Below are positions 16,156 to 23,898 of a stretch of DNA of 26,571 bases, piece by piece (position 1 is the stretch's first letter; the number at the start of each line of letters is the position of its first letter). Made by a program: the position numbers and the translations under genes. Source of the DNA: a virus; IMG/VR virus record IMGVR_UViG_3300021197_001910, positions 56,022-82,592 of that record; one strand, written 5' to 3'. The notes beneath the pieces were generated by a model. It saw only the letters and a list, made by a program, of their open reading frames with translations. It was not told where the DNA came from and ran no database searches.

Positions 16156-16759
16156 TTATCACCGTCTCAATCTTATCAAAGAGGACGGGGCTCACCTTTT
16201 TTAAATCCCAAGGTTCTTCAAGATAATATTTCTCAAATCCATTCGCGAAATACTCCTGAATGGAGGTTGCAGCATAGGGTGATGCAAATAAGCCCATCGT
16301 TAGGGTCAAAAGGGTTGGATACCCAACGGCATCTGAAAGATATTTATCCCACAGGGGGCTATACTCGGTATACGTGGCAAAAACTGGGCTTGGGTTAAAT
16401 CCATGTGCCTGCAGGATATGGAAGAGCTTCTTTCTTTTTCCCTTAAACTCATCAACGAGGTCTGGTGTATAAATCTCCGTCCCGAAGGCGCTCTCTAGGG
16501 AATGCGCTACTTCGTGGATGAAGTTCTCCAGCATATCATCAATTGTCGGCTCCATATTAGTCATATAAATTGCACCGTCATGATATGTGGCATTGCGACC
16601 ATTTAGTTCCCTCATCTCCCCAATATAGACTACATCCACATTGACTAAGATATCGGACGCGATGGTCTCTTCCGCAGCTGCGCAGAACTCAGGCACACTC
16701 ACATGTGGAGGTGGTTCTCCCATGACGAAGACAGGGATATTATAGAGGTAATATTCCAT
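16148..16759 (-). CDS. HExxH zinc metallopeptidase-like protein
   Basis: This 203-aa protein has the zinc motif HEVAHSLE at 82-89 (H82, E83, H86) inside a helix. About 80 residues later comes ATSIQEYFANGFEKYY, where E169 is placed like the third ligand of the gluzincin/lethal-factor type (ATLF-like). The first 50 residues form an alpha/beta unit and no signal peptide is seen, so it would act in the cytosol. The layout suggests a small single-domain peptidase of the anthrax-lethal-factor-catalytic-domain type; the target is unknown. It is coupled to both neighbours: its ATG overlaps the upstream stop by one base, and its stop overlaps the nuclease start. Confidence 0.72.
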   Translation of the reverse strand: MEYYLYNIPVFVMGEPPPHVSVPEFCAAAEETIASDILVNVDVVYIGEMRELNGRNATYHDGAIYMTNMEPTIDDMLENFIHEVAHSLESAFGTEIYTPDLVDEFKGKRKKLFHILQAHGFNPSPVFATYTEYSPLWDKYLSDAVGYPTLLTLTMGLFASPYAATSIQEYFANGFEKYYLEEPWDLKKVSPVLFDKIETVISV

Positions 16760-17013
16760 TATCCCAGGAACTCTTCTCGTCCGGTTGTCATATTCTCAGC
16801 ATCTGTCAGCGCTTGCTCATATCCACGGAGGAAGTTCTCTTCGGCGATCGCCATTAGGAACTCGGGAAACTCGGCTGCAAATACCTGCACAGCCATATCG
16901 ACTGTGACAGTTTCCTCAGCAAGGAGTCTTTCACCAATGTAGGTAACTACTAGTTCTTTCAGACCTGTCTCGGTTCCAACAGGATTTTGTAAATCGGGGT
17001 TTTCGTTTTCCAT
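16759..17013 (-). CDS. acidic 84-aa protein, function unknown
   Basis: An 84-residue protein I do not recognise at family level. It is acidic, with Glu/Asp throughout and a disordered N-terminal 15 residues (ENENPDLQNP). Residues 18-80 read as two or three amphipathic helices (LKELVVTYIGERLLAEETVTV and FPEFLMAIAEENFLRGYEQAL). No cysteines or catalytic motif are seen. Its ATG lies 8 nt after the phoH stop and its stop overlaps the metallopeptidase ATG (TAATG), so it is cotranscribed and probably real. A consensus promoter inside phoH lies 200 bp upstream (17217-17245). Confidence 0.68.
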   Translation of the reverse strand: MENENPDLQNPVGTETGLKELVVTYIGERLLAEETVTVDMAVQVFAAEFPEFLMAIAEENFLRGYEQALTDAENMTTGREEFLG

Positions 17014-17020
17014 CTTAATC

Positions 17021-18340
17021 TCACAAGTTTTGTGCGGCGAAGGTGGCGACTCTAGACCTCTCTCCCTTATGTAGGGTAATGTGTGAAGCTAGCTCAAAAT
17101 CCTTGAACTTTTCAACAGCATGAGTTAATCCGTTAGTAGTAGCGTCAATGTAAACATTGTCAATCTGTTCTACGTCACCAGTCAGTACAATCTTTGTTCC
17201 TTCACCTACTCTCGTTATTATAGTCTTTAATTCGTGAGTTGTCAAGTTTTGCGCTTCATCAATGATAATAAAAGCGTTTGCTATCGACCGCCCACGAATG
17301 TAAGTGAGAGCTTCTATCTCTATTGTACCCTTTTGCATGTAAATGTCAAGGGTTACTTTGTCATTTCCCATTAAAGTTTGCAGATTGTCCTGAATTGGCA
17401 TGAGCCAGGGTGACATTTTCTCTTCCATGGTTCCAGGGAGAAACCCAATGTCTTTTCCAAGGGGCTGTACGGGTCGTGAGACGATTATGCGGGAATACTT
17501 CTGTTGCACCTCGTCTATGGTCTGTTCAAGCCCTGCAGCGATCGCACAGATCGTCTTACCGCTTCCTGCTTTGCCGATGGCCGTGATGACCTCAATAGAT
17601 GGATCCATGAGAGCATCTATTAGAAAATGTTGTTCTTTGTTTCGTGGTTTGATTCCCCACACGGTTTTCTTGTTATGCATCAACTGCTTTAAAGGCATAG
17701 ATGCTCCCATGAAGCGCGCTAGTGCAGTTTTCTTTTCATTAGCACTAGAGACTAGCATCACATATTGATTGGCATGGAGCTTATGTTCTTCGAGGTATAC
17801 TTCTTCTTTAGCATAAAATTGATCGATCAGCTGATCATCCACTAAAATAGTGGCACAACCCGTATAAATGCTTTCGCTGTTATCAACAATCTGATTATTC
17901 TGAAAATCTTCAGAGGTTAGACCCACAGCGTCTGCAATGACACGCATATTAATATCTCGCGAGACAAGAATAACCTTACGAGGTGAATCTCGATGCTCTC
18001 GCAAAGCTGTCGCGATGATCAGGTGATCGGGGACACTAAGGTTAAGGTCCTCTGGGAGGTCCTGACGCTTGATTCCTTGCCCGCTGACTGCGCGGACGAT
18101 GCCCAGACCCTTACGGATGCGCACACCGGTCTCCAGGGAGCCCTGAGAGCGCAGGTCGTCCCAGATACGAATAATCTTTCGTGCCTGCGCTCCGACGGCA
18201 TCCTGACGCTTCTTGTGGTTGTCTATTTCCTCAAAGACCTTGAGGGGAACGTGAATGTCGTGATTTTTAAATGCATATATTGCATCTGCATTGGTAAGAT
18301 AGACACTGGTGTCTAGGACGTATGTTTTCTTGCGGCTCAT
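17021..18340 (-). CDS. phoH: PIN-PhoH ATPase (PhoH2 type)
   Basis: This 439-aa protein is a fusion of an N-terminal PIN ribonuclease domain and a PhoH ATPase/helicase domain. PIN acidic residues: YVLDTSVY (D10), EEID (E38, D40), VPDHLII (D105) and SRDINM (D129). PhoH: Walker A GKAGSGKT (256-263), RIIVSRPVQPLGKDIGFLPG (284-303), Walker B FIIIDEAQN (357-365) and VLTGDVEQID (385-394). Proteins of this architecture unwind and cleave RNA in vitro. phoH genes are very common in aquatic phages. Length and motifs are complete. The ATG is preceded by GAAAGG. In the coding DNA are two strong sigma70-like promoter strings facing downstream (17217-17245 and 17322-17349). Cytosolic; its job in infection is not established. 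Confidence 0.93.
   Translation of the reverse strand: MSRKKTYVLDTSVYLTNADAIYAFKNHDIHVPLKVFEEIDNHKKRQDAVGAQARKIIRIWDDLRSQGSLETGVRIRKGLGIVRAVSGQGIKRQDLPEDLNLSVPDHLIIATALREHRDSPRKVILVSRDINMRVIADAVGLTSEDFQNNQIVDNSESIYTGCATILVDDQLIDQFYAKEEVYLEEHKLHANQYVMLVSSANEKKTALARFMGASMPLKQLMHNKKTVWGIKPRNKEQHFLIDALMDPSIEVITAIGKAGSGKTICAIAAGLEQTIDEVQQKYSRIIVSRPVQPLGKDIGFLPGTMEEKMSPWLMPIQDNLQTLMGNDKVTLDIYMQKGTIEIEALTYIRGRSIANAFIIIDEAQNLTTHELKTIITRVGEGTKIVLTGDVEQIDNVYIDATTNGLTHAVEKFKDFELASHITLHKGERSRVATFAAQNL
17217..17245 (-). promoter_or_regulatory. perfect consensus promoter string inside phoH
   Basis: On the minus strand: TTGACA (17245-17240), exactly 17 nt and TATAAT (17222-17217). It lies within the phoH reading frame (codons for the LTTHELKTIIT segment). 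The predicted start near 17210 would transcribe the 84-aa gene (ATG at 17013), the metallopeptidase and the nuclease. Coding constraint can make such a match by chance. Confidence 0.45.
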
Positions 18341-18395
18341 ATAAACCTTTCAGTTCTATTGTAACTAGAGCTGAGTTTAGTAATGTTACTTTTTG

Positions 18396-18905
18396 TTAGC
18401 TGTCGCAAGTACTGGACACCACCTCTACTGAGTCAGGTTGCAGGTCATCTCCATCCAAAGTAGATTGAGAGACCATGCCTGTCGACTCTACGAGCGTGGA
18501 GGACGATTGTATCTTCCCTCCTCCCACGGCCCAGAGGAGTTTGATGCCTAGGCGATCACAGACATCCATTTCTGGGGTGTTGTCAGTTTTTCGGTCTCCG
18601 CCATTGGCAAAATAGTCTGGACTCATACGTTCCAGAGCCTCACAGACAGTGTTGTCTGTATCATCTACGTAGGTAGTGGTCGCGACGCACCCAAACCCTT
18701 CAATAATCTCGCAGCGCTCCTCAAAAGGCATAAAAATATACCCCTTCTTTCTCATGAGCCATTCATCCGAATTAACAATCACTATGACTTTACCGAACTT
18801 AGCTGCTTCTTGCATCATTCGCAAGTGTCCTACATGGACCGGATCAAAGCCACCCGAGACGCAGACTGTGGTGTAAGGGGTGGGGGTTGCTTTTTCTTCA
18901 CTCAT
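18396..18905 (-). CDS. HIGH-family cytidylyl/adenylyl-transferase (TagD/RfaE-C-like)
   Basis: I choose the ATG at 18905 (169 aa), which has AGAGG in front. The frame is open to 18986, but that extension lies within the tRNA-Asn gene. The protein is a nucleotidyltransferase with VSGGFDPVHVGHLRMM (16-31) carrying the HxGH nucleotide motif, VIVNSDEWLMRKKG (43-55), FANGGDRKTDN (99-109) and QSSSTLVES (133-141) in the ISSTxIR position. The nearest known groups are the ADP-heptose synthase C-terminal domain and glycerol-3-phosphate cytidylyltransferase. It likely activates a sugar or polyol phosphate for the glycan pathway. NMN/nicotinate-mononucleotide adenylylation is a less likely alternative; nadE is in the same window. 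The last 30 residues are low in conservation. Confidence 0.84.
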   Translation of the reverse strand: MSEEKATPTPYTTVCVSGGFDPVHVGHLRMMQEAAKFGKVIVIVNSDEWLMRKKGYIFMPFEERCEIIEGFGCVATTTYVDDTDNTVCEALERMSPDYFANGGDRKTDNTPEMDVCDRLGIKLLWAVGGGKIQSSSTLVESTGMVSQSTLDGDDLQPDSVEVVSSTCDS

Positions 18906-18931
18906 TTCGAACCTCTTTCCTAAGGTAATGT

Positions 18932-19008
18932 TGGCTGCGGCGGTTGGATTCGAACCAACGACCCTCCGATTAACAGTCGGACGCATCTACCAGCTGAGCT
19001 ACGCCGCA
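18932..19008 (-). tRNA. tRNA-Asn(GTT)
   Basis: The 7-bp acceptor stem TGCGGCG/CGCCGCA, anticodon loop CTGTTAA flanked by TCCGA/TCGGA, and T-arm GTTGG-TTCGAAT-CCAAC all pair. Discriminator G and encoded CCA follow. The D-stem 3' strand has an extra T (AGATGC instead of the usual AGAGC), leaving a bulge, and the RNA is 77 nt instead of 76. It may be a real variant or a one-base error. Confidence 0.93.
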
Positions 19009-19052
19009 CCATTACTAATTATACAGCATTCTTCTTATTTTTACATCAAATA

Positions 19053-19141
19053 TGGCAGAGGGAGCGGGATTTGAACCCGCGGTGGCTACAAACCACACAG
19101 CCTTTCCAAGACTGCACCATAAACCGCTCGGACATCCCTCT
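19053..19141 (-). tRNA. tRNA-Ser(GGA)
   Basis: An 89-nt class II tRNA with acceptor AGAGGGA/TCCCTCT, anticodon arm CAGTC-TTGGAAA-GGCTG, a long variable arm (GTGG/CCAC stem) and T-arm GCGGG-TTCAAAT-CCCGC. Discriminator G and CCA are encoded. Confidence 0.95.
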
Positions 19142-19148
19142 TAATATT

Positions 19149-19223
19149 TGGAGCGGGTGGTGAGGTTCGAACTCACGACAGCATCGTTGGCAACGATGTA
19201 TTCTACCACTGAATTACACCCGC
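19149..19223 (-). tRNA. tRNA-Gly(GCC)
   Basis: A 75-nt tRNA with acceptor GCGGGTG/CACCCGC, anticodon arm CATCG-TTGCCAA-CGATG, T-arm GTGAG-TTCGAAC-CTCAC, discriminator T and encoded CCA. Its first nucleotide is also the last base of the thermonuclease stop codon (TAG). Confidence 0.96.
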
Positions 19224-19555
19224 TAATACTCTTTCTTTACTGCGTACTTGTTTTCTACTAATAAATCGTTTATATTCTTTCCGTCTAAGTGAATTATACC
19301 AATATATCGTCCATATTTACCCTTTTTATCTTTAATTGTCTCAATTATAACGTTTTTGTCTAAAATAAGGCTACGGAGATAGTCTCTACTCTTTAGTCCT
19401 TCGGGTCGTTCTTTGCCCCGGACTTCGGGCGCGTTGATGCCATAGAGGCGCAGCTTGATCTTCATTTTTATACTAAACCCACAGTCAACGATCGCTGTCA
19501 CTGTGTCGGCGTCGTATACTTTTATAATTTTAGCGTGATAGTGGTAGGGGGTCAT
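19223..19555 (-). CDS. thermonuclease (staphylococcal nuclease homologue)
   Basis: I use the ATG at 19555 (110 aa), which overlaps the TGA of the upstream gene as ATGA; ATGs at 19561 and 19573 are possible. The protein is a minimal SNase domain: KVYDADTV (12-19) supplies the Ca-binding acidic residue, LRLYGINAPE (35-44) supplies R36 and catalytic E44, and GKYGRYIG (79-86) supplies R83. These correspond to R35, E43 and R87 of the staphylococcal enzyme. There is no signal peptide, unlike secreted bacterial nucleases, so it would act in the cytosol on DNA or RNA. Small SNase proteins occur in phages. The stop codon TAG ends on the first base of tRNA-Gly, so cutting the tRNA out leaves this mRNA with no stop. 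Confidence 0.87.
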   Translation of the reverse strand: MTPYHYHAKIIKVYDADTVTAIVDCGFSIKMKIKLRLYGINAPEVRGKERPEGLKSRDYLRSLILDKNVIIETIKDKKGKYGRYIGIIHLDGKNINDLLVENKYAVKKEY

Positions 19556-20334
19556 ATCCATAACGCCATACACTGGAGTGAGCCGCCGGATTTGAGGAAC
19601 TCAGATGTATCCAACAGATGAACATCAAACCCACGTTCTGTTAGCAAGAACTTTAGTCCTTCATTACCTGCCGGCATAAGCACATGGTCCCCAAACACAA
19701 TCGAGTTGCAAGCAAATCTGTTGGCTTCTTCTTCCGAAACTGCGAGAAGTTCTATATCTTTTACTTTGTTGATAGTGTGCTTGCTGAATGCACCAGGATA
19801 ATAGATAGCAAAATCTTCTCTCAGTAGCGAAAAGCAGGTATCCAAGTGATAGAAGTTAGGGTTTTTAAGTTTCAGAGGAAGAAGATCCAACTCAAGGATC
19901 TCAGCAGCCCGGCGGATAGCCTTAAGATCCGATCGGAACCCATAACCTGCAATCATCTGATTATTCGTTACGATAGTGTCTCCGCAGCCTTCAAAGTTCA
20001 TCTCCTCAGGCAAGACAAAAGTTTCATATCCCTTTTCATCAAACCACTGCTTGAAGACTTGGCGCTCCATTTTGCGCTCAACATGTTTGAAGTTACTTAA
20101 TACTACCTTGTTATTATGAACAGTTCCTGCATTGGCTGTGAATACCATGTCCGGCAGGAGTGGCCACTGTCCTATGAGTTTGGTTTTGGCGCCCAAGAAC
20201 TCTAGAGTATTCTTCATATTGAACCACTGCTTCATAACGAGTTCGCTATTTACAGGCTCACCCTTCATCCAGGGATTAATAGAATAGGTGACATCAAAGT
20301 GGAGAGGGGGACAAAGTAAGACAGTATTGTTCAT
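19552..20334 (-). CDS. amidinotransferase/dimethylargininase-family enzyme
   Basis: This 260-aa protein has the guanidine-modifying fold. MVFTANAGTV (63-72) and MNFEGCGDT (112-120) supply the substrate-binding carboxylates. FYHLDTCFSLL (161-171) gives the catalytic His163 with D165. The catalytic Cys255 lies in GSLQCMALWI at the very end. All residues for a Cys-His-Glu type covalent mechanism are present. Members hydrolyse arginine or methylarginine to citrulline or transfer the amidino group; the exact substrate cannot be told. It may alter the host arginine pool. No ribosome site is obvious before the ATG. The gene starts 28 nt after tRNA-Pro, and its TGA overlaps the thermonuclease ATG. 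Confidence 0.86.
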   Translation of the reverse strand: MNNTVLLCPPLHFDVTYSINPWMKGEPVNSELVMKQWFNMKNTLEFLGAKTKLIGQWPLLPDMVFTANAGTVHNNKVVLSNFKHVERKMERQVFKQWFDEKGYETFVLPEEMNFEGCGDTIVTNNQMIAGYGFRSDLKAIRRAAEILELDLLPLKLKNPNFYHLDTCFSLLREDFAIYYPGAFSKHTINKVKDIELLAVSEEEANRFACNSIVFGDHVLMPAGNEGLKFLLTERGFDVHLLDTSEFLKSGGSLQCMALWI

Positions 20335-20362
20335 ACTTTATATAGTAGGCGAGAAGAGTAAA

Positions 20363-20439
<77 letters not shown>

Positions 20440-20442
20440 ATA

Positions 20443-20519
20443 TGGTGGGCAATGAGAGACTCGAACTCCCGACCCTCTCGGTGTAAACGAGACGCTCTAA
20501 CCAACTGAGCTAATTGCCC
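20443..20519 (-). tRNA. tRNA-Val(TAC)
   Basis: A 77-nt tRNA with acceptor GGGCAAT/ATTGCCC, anticodon arm TCTCG-TTTACAC-CGAGA, T-arm GGGAG-TTCGAGT-CTCTC (one G:U pair), discriminator A and CCA encoded. It is separated from tRNA-Pro by 3 nt. Confidence 0.96.
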
Positions 20520-20531
20520 GAAAAGAAAAAG

Positions 20532-20607
20532 TGGTGGAGGTGATAGGGATCGAACCTACGACATCCAGCTTGCAAAGCTGGCGCTCTCCCAACTGAGCTA
20601 CACCCCC
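20532..20607 (-). tRNA. tRNA-Ala(TGC)
   Basis: A 76-nt tRNA with acceptor GGGGGTG/CACCTCC, which contains the G3:U70 alanine identity pair, anticodon arm CCAGC-TTTGCAA-GCTGG, T-arm GTAGG-TTCGATC-CCTAT, discriminator A and encoded CCA. The whole acceptor stem plus ACCA is identical to that of the mini-tmRNA at 26451-26532. Confidence 0.96.
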
Positions 20608-20647
20608 TTATTACTATCTATCTCTAGTATATCAAAAATACCTTTTT

Positions 20648-21895
20648 CTATTCAGCATTGGCGATAACTTTCTTGAGGCGCCTCATCCCTTCTTCTATTG
20701 TTTTGACATCCGGTCCGTAGGAAAATCTTACATGCTGTCCAAATCGGGATTGTCTTTTCTTTCTTCTTTTCCCAGGATTTACATCAAAGAACTCGCCCGG
20801 GACCACAACAACTTTTTCTTTCAGGGCTGCTCGGAAAAAACTCATTCCAGTATTAATACTCTCTGGTAACTCCGAAACATTCCCCCAGGCATAAAAGGCG
20901 CCGTCGGGCTCTCGTTCGAAGGTCACTCCCATTTCTTCCAAGCCGTCAATCATTATTCTTCGTTTTACTCTGAACGTTTCTTTTAGTGCGATTGCTTCGG
21001 TCTTCATCATCTCAGGATCCATAAGCGGTATGATGGCGCGCTGCGATGCTCTGTGAGCGCCACCGTCGAGGAAGCTTGCTGCACTGGTTATAGATTCAAT
21101 CACTGATTCCGGTCCAACAATCCAGGAGATCCTCCAACCGGGGTATCGCCAGTTCTTTGTGGCGCCGTCGATGAGGACCACCGGATCTCTATTGACGTCC
21201 TCAATATACTTTGCTGCGCTTAGTGTGGCATTGGCCGGGATTCCGGAGTACACATAAGAACTGTAGAACTCATCCATTATCATGTAGCACTCATTCTCGC
21301 GACCGACACTAACCCACTCTTGCAATTGACGTCCCTTGATGGTCTTCCCGGTGGGGTTACAGGGATTTGATACCAATACAGCACTGAGTCCTCTGCCAAC
21401 TACTTCTCTTGTGAGGTCTTGAGTTGTGAAGGAATAGCCTTTATCTGGATCCAGGAGAATGGGAATGGGAGTGAAGCGATTGAATGTCGTCAGGAGTTCT
21501 TCGTATGCAGTATAGTCTGGCACAAAGTGTCCGAGGTTGATATCCCCCAGGGATGCTACAATTCTAGCTAGCGCTAGCCTTCCACCAGAGACAACTGATA
21601 CGTTCTTTGCTGTGTATTTGGAAGTCTTGTCTTTTCTAAAGGTTTCGTTGTAATAGTTGGCTATAGCGGAACGTAGCTCGGGAAGACCGGAGACTGGCGC
21701 ATATTCATTGTCAGCATTTGTAACTGGTATGTTCTCTATACGAGGGACGCCGCCTTCTAATAGGTCTGTCTGTGGTTGTCCTTGTCCTAGATTACACCAC
21801 TCGGGGTTACCCCTATAAAAACCTAACTGGACCGCCTCTTGTATCACATATACGACACCCGTTCTGGGTACTTTTCGGAATATATCGTCTGTCAT
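20648..21895 (-). CDS. class I/II PLP aminotransferase
   Basis: This 415-aa protein is a fold-type I aminotransferase of the aspartate/LL-DAP aminotransferase superfamily. YAPVSGLPELRSAIANYY (65-82) is the typical N-terminal arm. SNPCNPTGK (176-184) binds the substrate carboxylate and cofactor, MIMDEFYSSYVY (205-216) has the pyridine-N aspartate D208, and DGATKNWRYPGWRISW (243-258) has the Schiff-base lysine K247 and phosphate-binding R255. VRFSYG near the end holds the conserved substrate arginine. Length is normal. The substrate is not readable; a transamination linked to the aldolase or amidinotransferase next to it is only a guess. A GAGGAG site precedes the ATG at 21895. The stop is 40 nt upstream of tRNA-Ala. 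Confidence 0.88.
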   Translation of the reverse strand: MTDDIFRKVPRTGVVYVIQEAVQLGFYRGNPEWCNLGQGQPQTDLLEGGVPRIENIPVTNADNEYAPVSGLPELRSAIANYYNETFRKDKTSKYTAKNVSVVSGGRLALARIVASLGDINLGHFVPDYTAYEELLTTFNRFTPIPILLDPDKGYSFTTQDLTREVVGRGLSAVLVSNPCNPTGKTIKGRQLQEWVSVGRENECYMIMDEFYSSYVYSGIPANATLSAAKYIEDVNRDPVVLIDGATKNWRYPGWRISWIVGPESVIESITSAASFLDGGAHRASQRAIIPLMDPEMMKTEAIALKETFRVKRRIMIDGLEEMGVTFEREPDGAFYAWGNVSELPESINTGMSFFRAALKEKVVVVPGEFFDVNPGKRRKKRQSRFGQHVRFSYGPDVKTIEEGMRRLKKVIANAE

Positions 21896-21947
21896 TCTCA
21901 GCTCCTCTGCATTGTATATAGGAAGCTAAGTTCTAAATGTAGTTTTT

Positions 21948-22624
<677 letters not shown>

Positions 22625-22628
<4 letters not shown>

Positions 22629-22897
22629 TTTAGTTTAGGATCCAGAAGGTCTGCATAGGGGTCTTTATCGGCTTCTATATCAGCATGTGTTAAGATATGC
22701 GTAGGATAGGTAACTACCACATATAGGTCATGAAACATCATAGGGGCAAGCTTGCGAATATAGGATGAGTCTTCTTTACAAAGACAATCAATATAAAGTG
22801 TCATTCCAAGAGTTCCGGGCTGAATATCGTACATGGCGTCTGCGCCCCATTCAAGGGCGGCTTCTAAGATAATGTTATCTCTTTCGATAGGAGTCAC
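22625..22897 (-). CDS. small protein of unknown function (90 aa)
   Basis: A 90-residue protein without a recognised family. The N-terminal ERDNIILEAALEWGADAMY is a likely amphipathic helix. MTLYIDCLCKEDSSYIRKL and LYVVVTYPTHIL look like beta strands, and the tail DIEADKDPYADLLDPKLK is acidic and flexible. The start is GTG at 22897, which shares bases with the TAG of the upstream gene (TAGTG). The next ATG is 21 codons later. No signal peptide or metal site is visible. The tight 4-nt overlaps on both sides support a real, cotranscribed gene. Confidence 0.6.
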
Positions 22898-23085
22898 TAG
22901 TTTTTCTTTCGTCTGGTTTTTTTATGGAGTTTCTCAAACAAGAGTTTTTTCCATAAGGTACCTTCTATTTCTTCTTTAGGCATACCCAACGAATATAGTC
23001 CAGCCAACAAGAGCCTAATCTCTCGATTTGAGAGGTAGACGGTTTTTAAGAAGGATGGAAGCTTCTTTTCTTTTTCATCGGACAT
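22897..23085 (-). CDS. small basic protein, 62 aa
   Basis: I choose the ATG at 23085 (62 aa) over an upstream TTG at 23094. AAAGGGG lies about 11 nt upstream of the ATG. The protein begins SDEKEKKLPS, has a central helix with NREIRLLLAGLYSLGM, and ends in LHKKTRRKKN. It is strongly basic at the C-terminus and may bind nucleic acid. I do not recognise the family. It overlaps the next gene by one base (TAGTG). Confidence 0.58.
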   Translation of the reverse strand: MSDEKEKKLPSFLKTVYLSNREIRLLLAGLYSLGMPKEEIEGTLWKKLLFEKLHKKTRRKKN

Positions 23086-23130
23086 GCTTATCAACCCCTT
23101 TCTGTTCCTAATAAATAGTGGCGCGTCGGT

Positions 23131-23358
23131 CTATTCCCCTTCTTTCCAGAGGAACATCGCCGTTAATGGCCAATAAACTATGTTACCGGTTTCTAAGACT
23201 TGTATTTTACATATTGTTATTGATTTATCTAACACTAATCCTACAAAACGATGTGGACGGGAGGAGTGCTCCGACCGTCCCGGATCTAAGCAGATTACGA
23301 TATCCCCTATCGTTGGGATGCCCTTAGTCCGAGCGTGTCCCATCCACCCATTTCCCAT
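23131..23358 (-). CDS. small SH3-like unknown protein, 75 aa
   Basis: A 75-residue frame with a beta-rich pattern: GDIVICLDPG (18-27), HRFVGLVLDKSITICKIQVL (36-55) and GNIVYWPLTAMFLWKEG (58-74). Repeated short strands and a W-P turn suggest an SH3-like barrel, as in several small phage proteins; this is a shape inference, not a family match. It starts at 23358, inside the last 52 nt of the metzincin gene but in another frame. An internal ATG at 23343 is possible. Coding is likely because its stop is followed after 45 nt by the next gene start, and no other gene claims 23131-23306. Confidence 0.55.
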   Translation of the reverse strand: MGNGWMGHARTKGIPTIGDIVICLDPGRSEHSSRPHRFVGLVLDKSITICKIQVLETGNIVYWPLTAMFLWKEGE

Positions 23359-23891
23359 TTTTGATTCATCAAGTGCTCTATCCGATTAAAATGCAAGAAA
23401 CCAAGCGCATGTCCCAATTCGTGCTCCAAAACAGTATCTCGCACATCGGGTCGCATTTTAATGGTAGCCCAGTTAATCTTTCCTGTGAGGTTATCGACAA
23501 AAAAGTGTGTCTGCGCTAATGCGGTTGGTTCCAGATTTGTCTCTTTATCCACTAGATGAATCACGATGTAGCCCCATGGTTTCTCAGTCGCGCATGCGCC
23601 GGTTGGATCACTCTTATATTTTACATTTTCAAATCTATATCCTAGATTTTGCCAGAATTTGATAGCACTTTTAATCTGTATTTGACTTATGGGTGCGTGC
23701 TTGCATACAATAACGGTTGGTGGTCGCGACCACGATGCTACCTGAGGGGGGATATTACTTACGGCAGGAATTCGTGGATAGTTTGCTAGAGGCTGTGACG
23801 CGTCCACTGGCTCAACCAAACTTACAACTGAATAACTGATCAAAACAACATATAAAACGACAGAAACTAAAAAGCGGGCTATATCAGACAT
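23307..23891 (-). CDS. membrane-anchored or secreted metzincin protease
   Basis: I choose the ATG at 23891 (194 aa); a longer frame to 23912 starts with TTG and overlaps the upstream stop. Residues 6-27 (RFLVSVVLYVVLISYSVVSLVE) are a hydrophobic segment: an uncleaved anchor or signal peptide. A proline-rich spacer follows (about 32-60). The catalytic domain has HELGHALGFLHF at 157-168, the full metzincin HExxHxxGxxH zinc site, and IEHLMNQ with Met175 as the Met-turn. It ends about 20 residues later, as in small matrixin-like enzymes. It should act in the periplasm or at the cell surface. Target unknown. It is encoded directly after a lipoprotein gene, so both act outside the cytoplasm. Confidence 0.86.
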   Translation of the reverse strand: MSDIARFLVSVVLYVVLISYSVVSLVEPVDASQPLANYPRIPAVSNIPPQVASWSRPPTVIVCKHAPISQIQIKSAIKFWQNLGYRFENVKYKSDPTGACATEKPWGYIVIHLVDKETNLEPTALAQTHFFVDNLTGKINWATIKMRPDVRDTVLEHELGHALGFLHFNRIEHLMNQKWEMGGWDTLGLRASQR

Positions 23892-23898
23892 ACTGTAT

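Noticed and set aside
18341-18395. Promoter upstream of phoH
   Set aside because: A TACAAT box is present but there is no acceptable -35 hexamer at 16-18 nt, so I did not list it.
18906-18986. N-terminal extension of the nucleotidyltransferase into tRNA-Asn
   Set aside because: The added residues are a translation of the tRNA gene. The ATG at 18905 has a good ribosome site and starts just before the conserved fold.
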